Assembly: GCA_043721775.1 (NCBI GenBank)
Contig: JAYSQA010000185.1
Coordinates: forward strand, 1-5,537
Origin: Stagnihabitans sp043721775
GTDB taxonomy: Bacteria > Pseudomonadota > Alphaproteobacteria > Rhodobacterales > Rhodobacteraceae
DNA length: 5,537 bases
Direction: 5' to 3'
Below, piece after piece: positions 4,351 to 5,537 of this stretch. Each line of letters opens with the position of its first letter. The stretch's first letter is position 1. Both the position numbers and the translations under genes were made by a program. The notes under the pieces were generated by a model that worked only from the letters and a program-made list of their open reading frames with translations, was not told the DNA's origin and made no database searches.

Positions 4351-5537
4351 TGCAATGTTCCCTCTTTCTTGGCAGCGTCGGGTGCGGCTCGGTTTTTCGA
4401 AGCGGCAATGTAGTCTCGGGTGATCGGCACCGTGTCGATCTGCTTGCTGATCTGGATCTGAAACACCACCATCCCGGAGTGGCGAAATGCAGCTTCGCAT
4501 GAGGCCAGATAGAATTCCCACATCCGGCAGAACCGCTCATCGTAAAGGGCGGCGATGCGCGGGCGTTCGGCCATGAACCTGTCCCGCCACGCCCGCAGTG
4601 TATGGGCATAGTGCAAGCGCAGCACTTCAACGTCGGTGACATAAAGCCCGGCGCGCTCGATCGCGGGCAGAATTTCGGATAGAGCCGGGGCGTAACCACC
4701 AGGAAAGATGTATTTATCCAGCCAGGGATTGGCAGCAGTCGGCCGTCCCGCCGTTCCGATGGTGTGAATAAGCGCCGCGCCATCGTCGGTCAGGAGGCCG
4801 GCCACCTTGTCGAAATACTCCCGGTAGTGGCCAATGCCGACATGTTCGAACATGCCAATCGACACGATCCGGTCGTAGCTCCCGGTTTCGTGGCGATAGT
4901 CACGCAGGTGATAGTTGACCTGATCATGCAGCCCCGCTGCGGCAGCGCTTCTGGTGGCAAAGCCGTGTTGCTCGGTCGAAAGCGTCAGGCCGGTCACGCT
5001 GACGCCACCGGTTTGCGCCAGATACAGCCCCAGCCCGCCCCAACCCGACCCGATGTCCAGCACCCGATGGCCGGGCTGCAACAGCAGTTTGGCCGCGATA
5101 TGCCGCAACTTCTGCGCCTGCGCCTGTTCCAGCGTATCAGTCGGCGCGGCGTAATAGGCGCAGGAATACTGCCGTCCGGCATCCAGAAACAGATCGTAGA
5201 GCGTGTCGGACAGATCATAGTGATGCGCCACGTTGGCCTGGGCCTTGGTGACCGGATTGTGCTGCGCGAGCCTGCGCAACATGATCCTCAGCGCGGCATT
5301 GAAGCGCATGATACCGGGACCGCTGCTCCTCTGCAGATTGATCAGGGCCAGTTCCATCAGATCATGGATTCCGCCGTCCCCGACCAGCAGGGTGCCGTCC
5401 ATATAGGCCTCACCCAGAGCCAGGTCAGGGTTTCGCAGCAGACGCCAGACAGTGGCCTTAGTCGTCACTCGTACGGCGATCTCTGGCTGGCCTGCGCCAA
5501 ACGAGCGGTTGCGACCGCTGGGCAATTGCAGGTGCAA
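4347..5537 (-). CDS. cfa: Cyclopropane-fatty-acyl-phospholipid synthase, N-terminus cut by window edge
   Basis: The enzyme transfers a methylene unit from S-adenosylmethionine to the cis double bond of unsaturated acyl chains in membrane phospholipids, giving cyclopropane fatty acids; it acts at the inner leaflet of the cytoplasmic membrane. Of the 396 residues visible, an N-terminal lipid-binding region covers about 1-90 (ALGEAYMDG at 40-48 is typical). AHHYDLSD (104-111) and YSCAYY (124-129) follow; C126 matches the active-site Cys of E. coli Cfa (C139). The SAM-binding motif VLDIGSGWGGLG is at 159-170. MFEHVG with E231, HTIG with H258, and LHYAHTL with Y310 match the E. coli residues E239, H266 and Y316/Y317, with closely similar spacing. 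The frame runs open to the right edge. The first codon, TTG at 5537, lies inside the usual N-terminal region, so the true start is probably outside. Its TGA overlaps the ATG of the downstream His-rich gene. A related SAM-dependent alkyl-chain methyltransferase with different product cannot be fully excluded. Confidence 0.93.
   Translation of the reverse strand: MHLQLPSGRNRSFGAGQPEIAVRVTTKATVWRLLRNPDLALGEAYMDGTLLVGDGGIHDLMELALINLQRSSGPGIMRFNAALRIMLRRLAQHNPVTKAQANVAHHYDLSDTLYDLFLDAGRQYSCAYYAAPTDTLEQAQAQKLRHIAAKLLLQPGHRVLDIGSGWGGLGLYLAQTGGVSVTGLTLSTEQHGFATRSAAAAGLHDQVNYHLRDYRHETGSYDRIVSIGMFEHVGIGHYREYFDKVAGLLTDDGAALIHTIGTAGRPTAANPWLDKYIFPGGYAPALSEILPAIERAGLYVTDVEVLRLHYAHTLRAWRDRFMAERPRIAALYDERFCRMWEFYLASCEAAFRHSGMVVFQIQISKQIDTVPITRDYIAASKNRAAPDAAKKEGTLQ

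Overview
The window reads as a GC-rich proteobacterial chromosome segment. An alphaproteobacterium, perhaps of the Rhodobacterales type, is the best guess from base composition, codon use and gene style. That placement is an inference; no rRNA, tRNA or marker gene is present to confirm it. No insertion sequence, CRISPR array, integrase or phage gene was seen.

Layout from left to right: (1) the 3' part of a 12-TM MFS efflux-type transporter on the + strand, with its start outside the window; (2) a perfect 11-bp hairpin between two convergent genes; (3) six genes all on the - strand. In their transcription order (right to left) these six are a cyclopropane-fatty-acid synthase (cfa, start beyond the right edge), an 86-aa membrane-anchored His-rich protein overlapping cfa by ATGA, a 170-aa exported protein with an Ig-like, possibly YtkA-like domain, a 66-aa two-TM protein, an FAD-dependent oleate hydratase (ohyA) with a TTG start, and a 65-aa His/Cys-rich soluble protein.

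The two recognisable enzymes share a chemical target, the cis double bond of unsaturated acyl chains. Cfa methylenates it in membrane phospholipids, whereas oleate hydratase adds water to it in free fatty acids. Between and after them lie small proteins with His-rich (candidate metal-binding) or membrane-anchored features. A reasonable inference is a membrane-lipid or fatty-acid stress cluster with an envelope metal component. Only the cfa/His-rich pair is tightly coupled by sequence; the other genes are separated by 52-116 nt, several gaps contain hairpins, and independent transcription is possible.

The window is densely coded. No gap exceeds 120 nt, and no convincing sigma-70 promoter could be assigned by eye.
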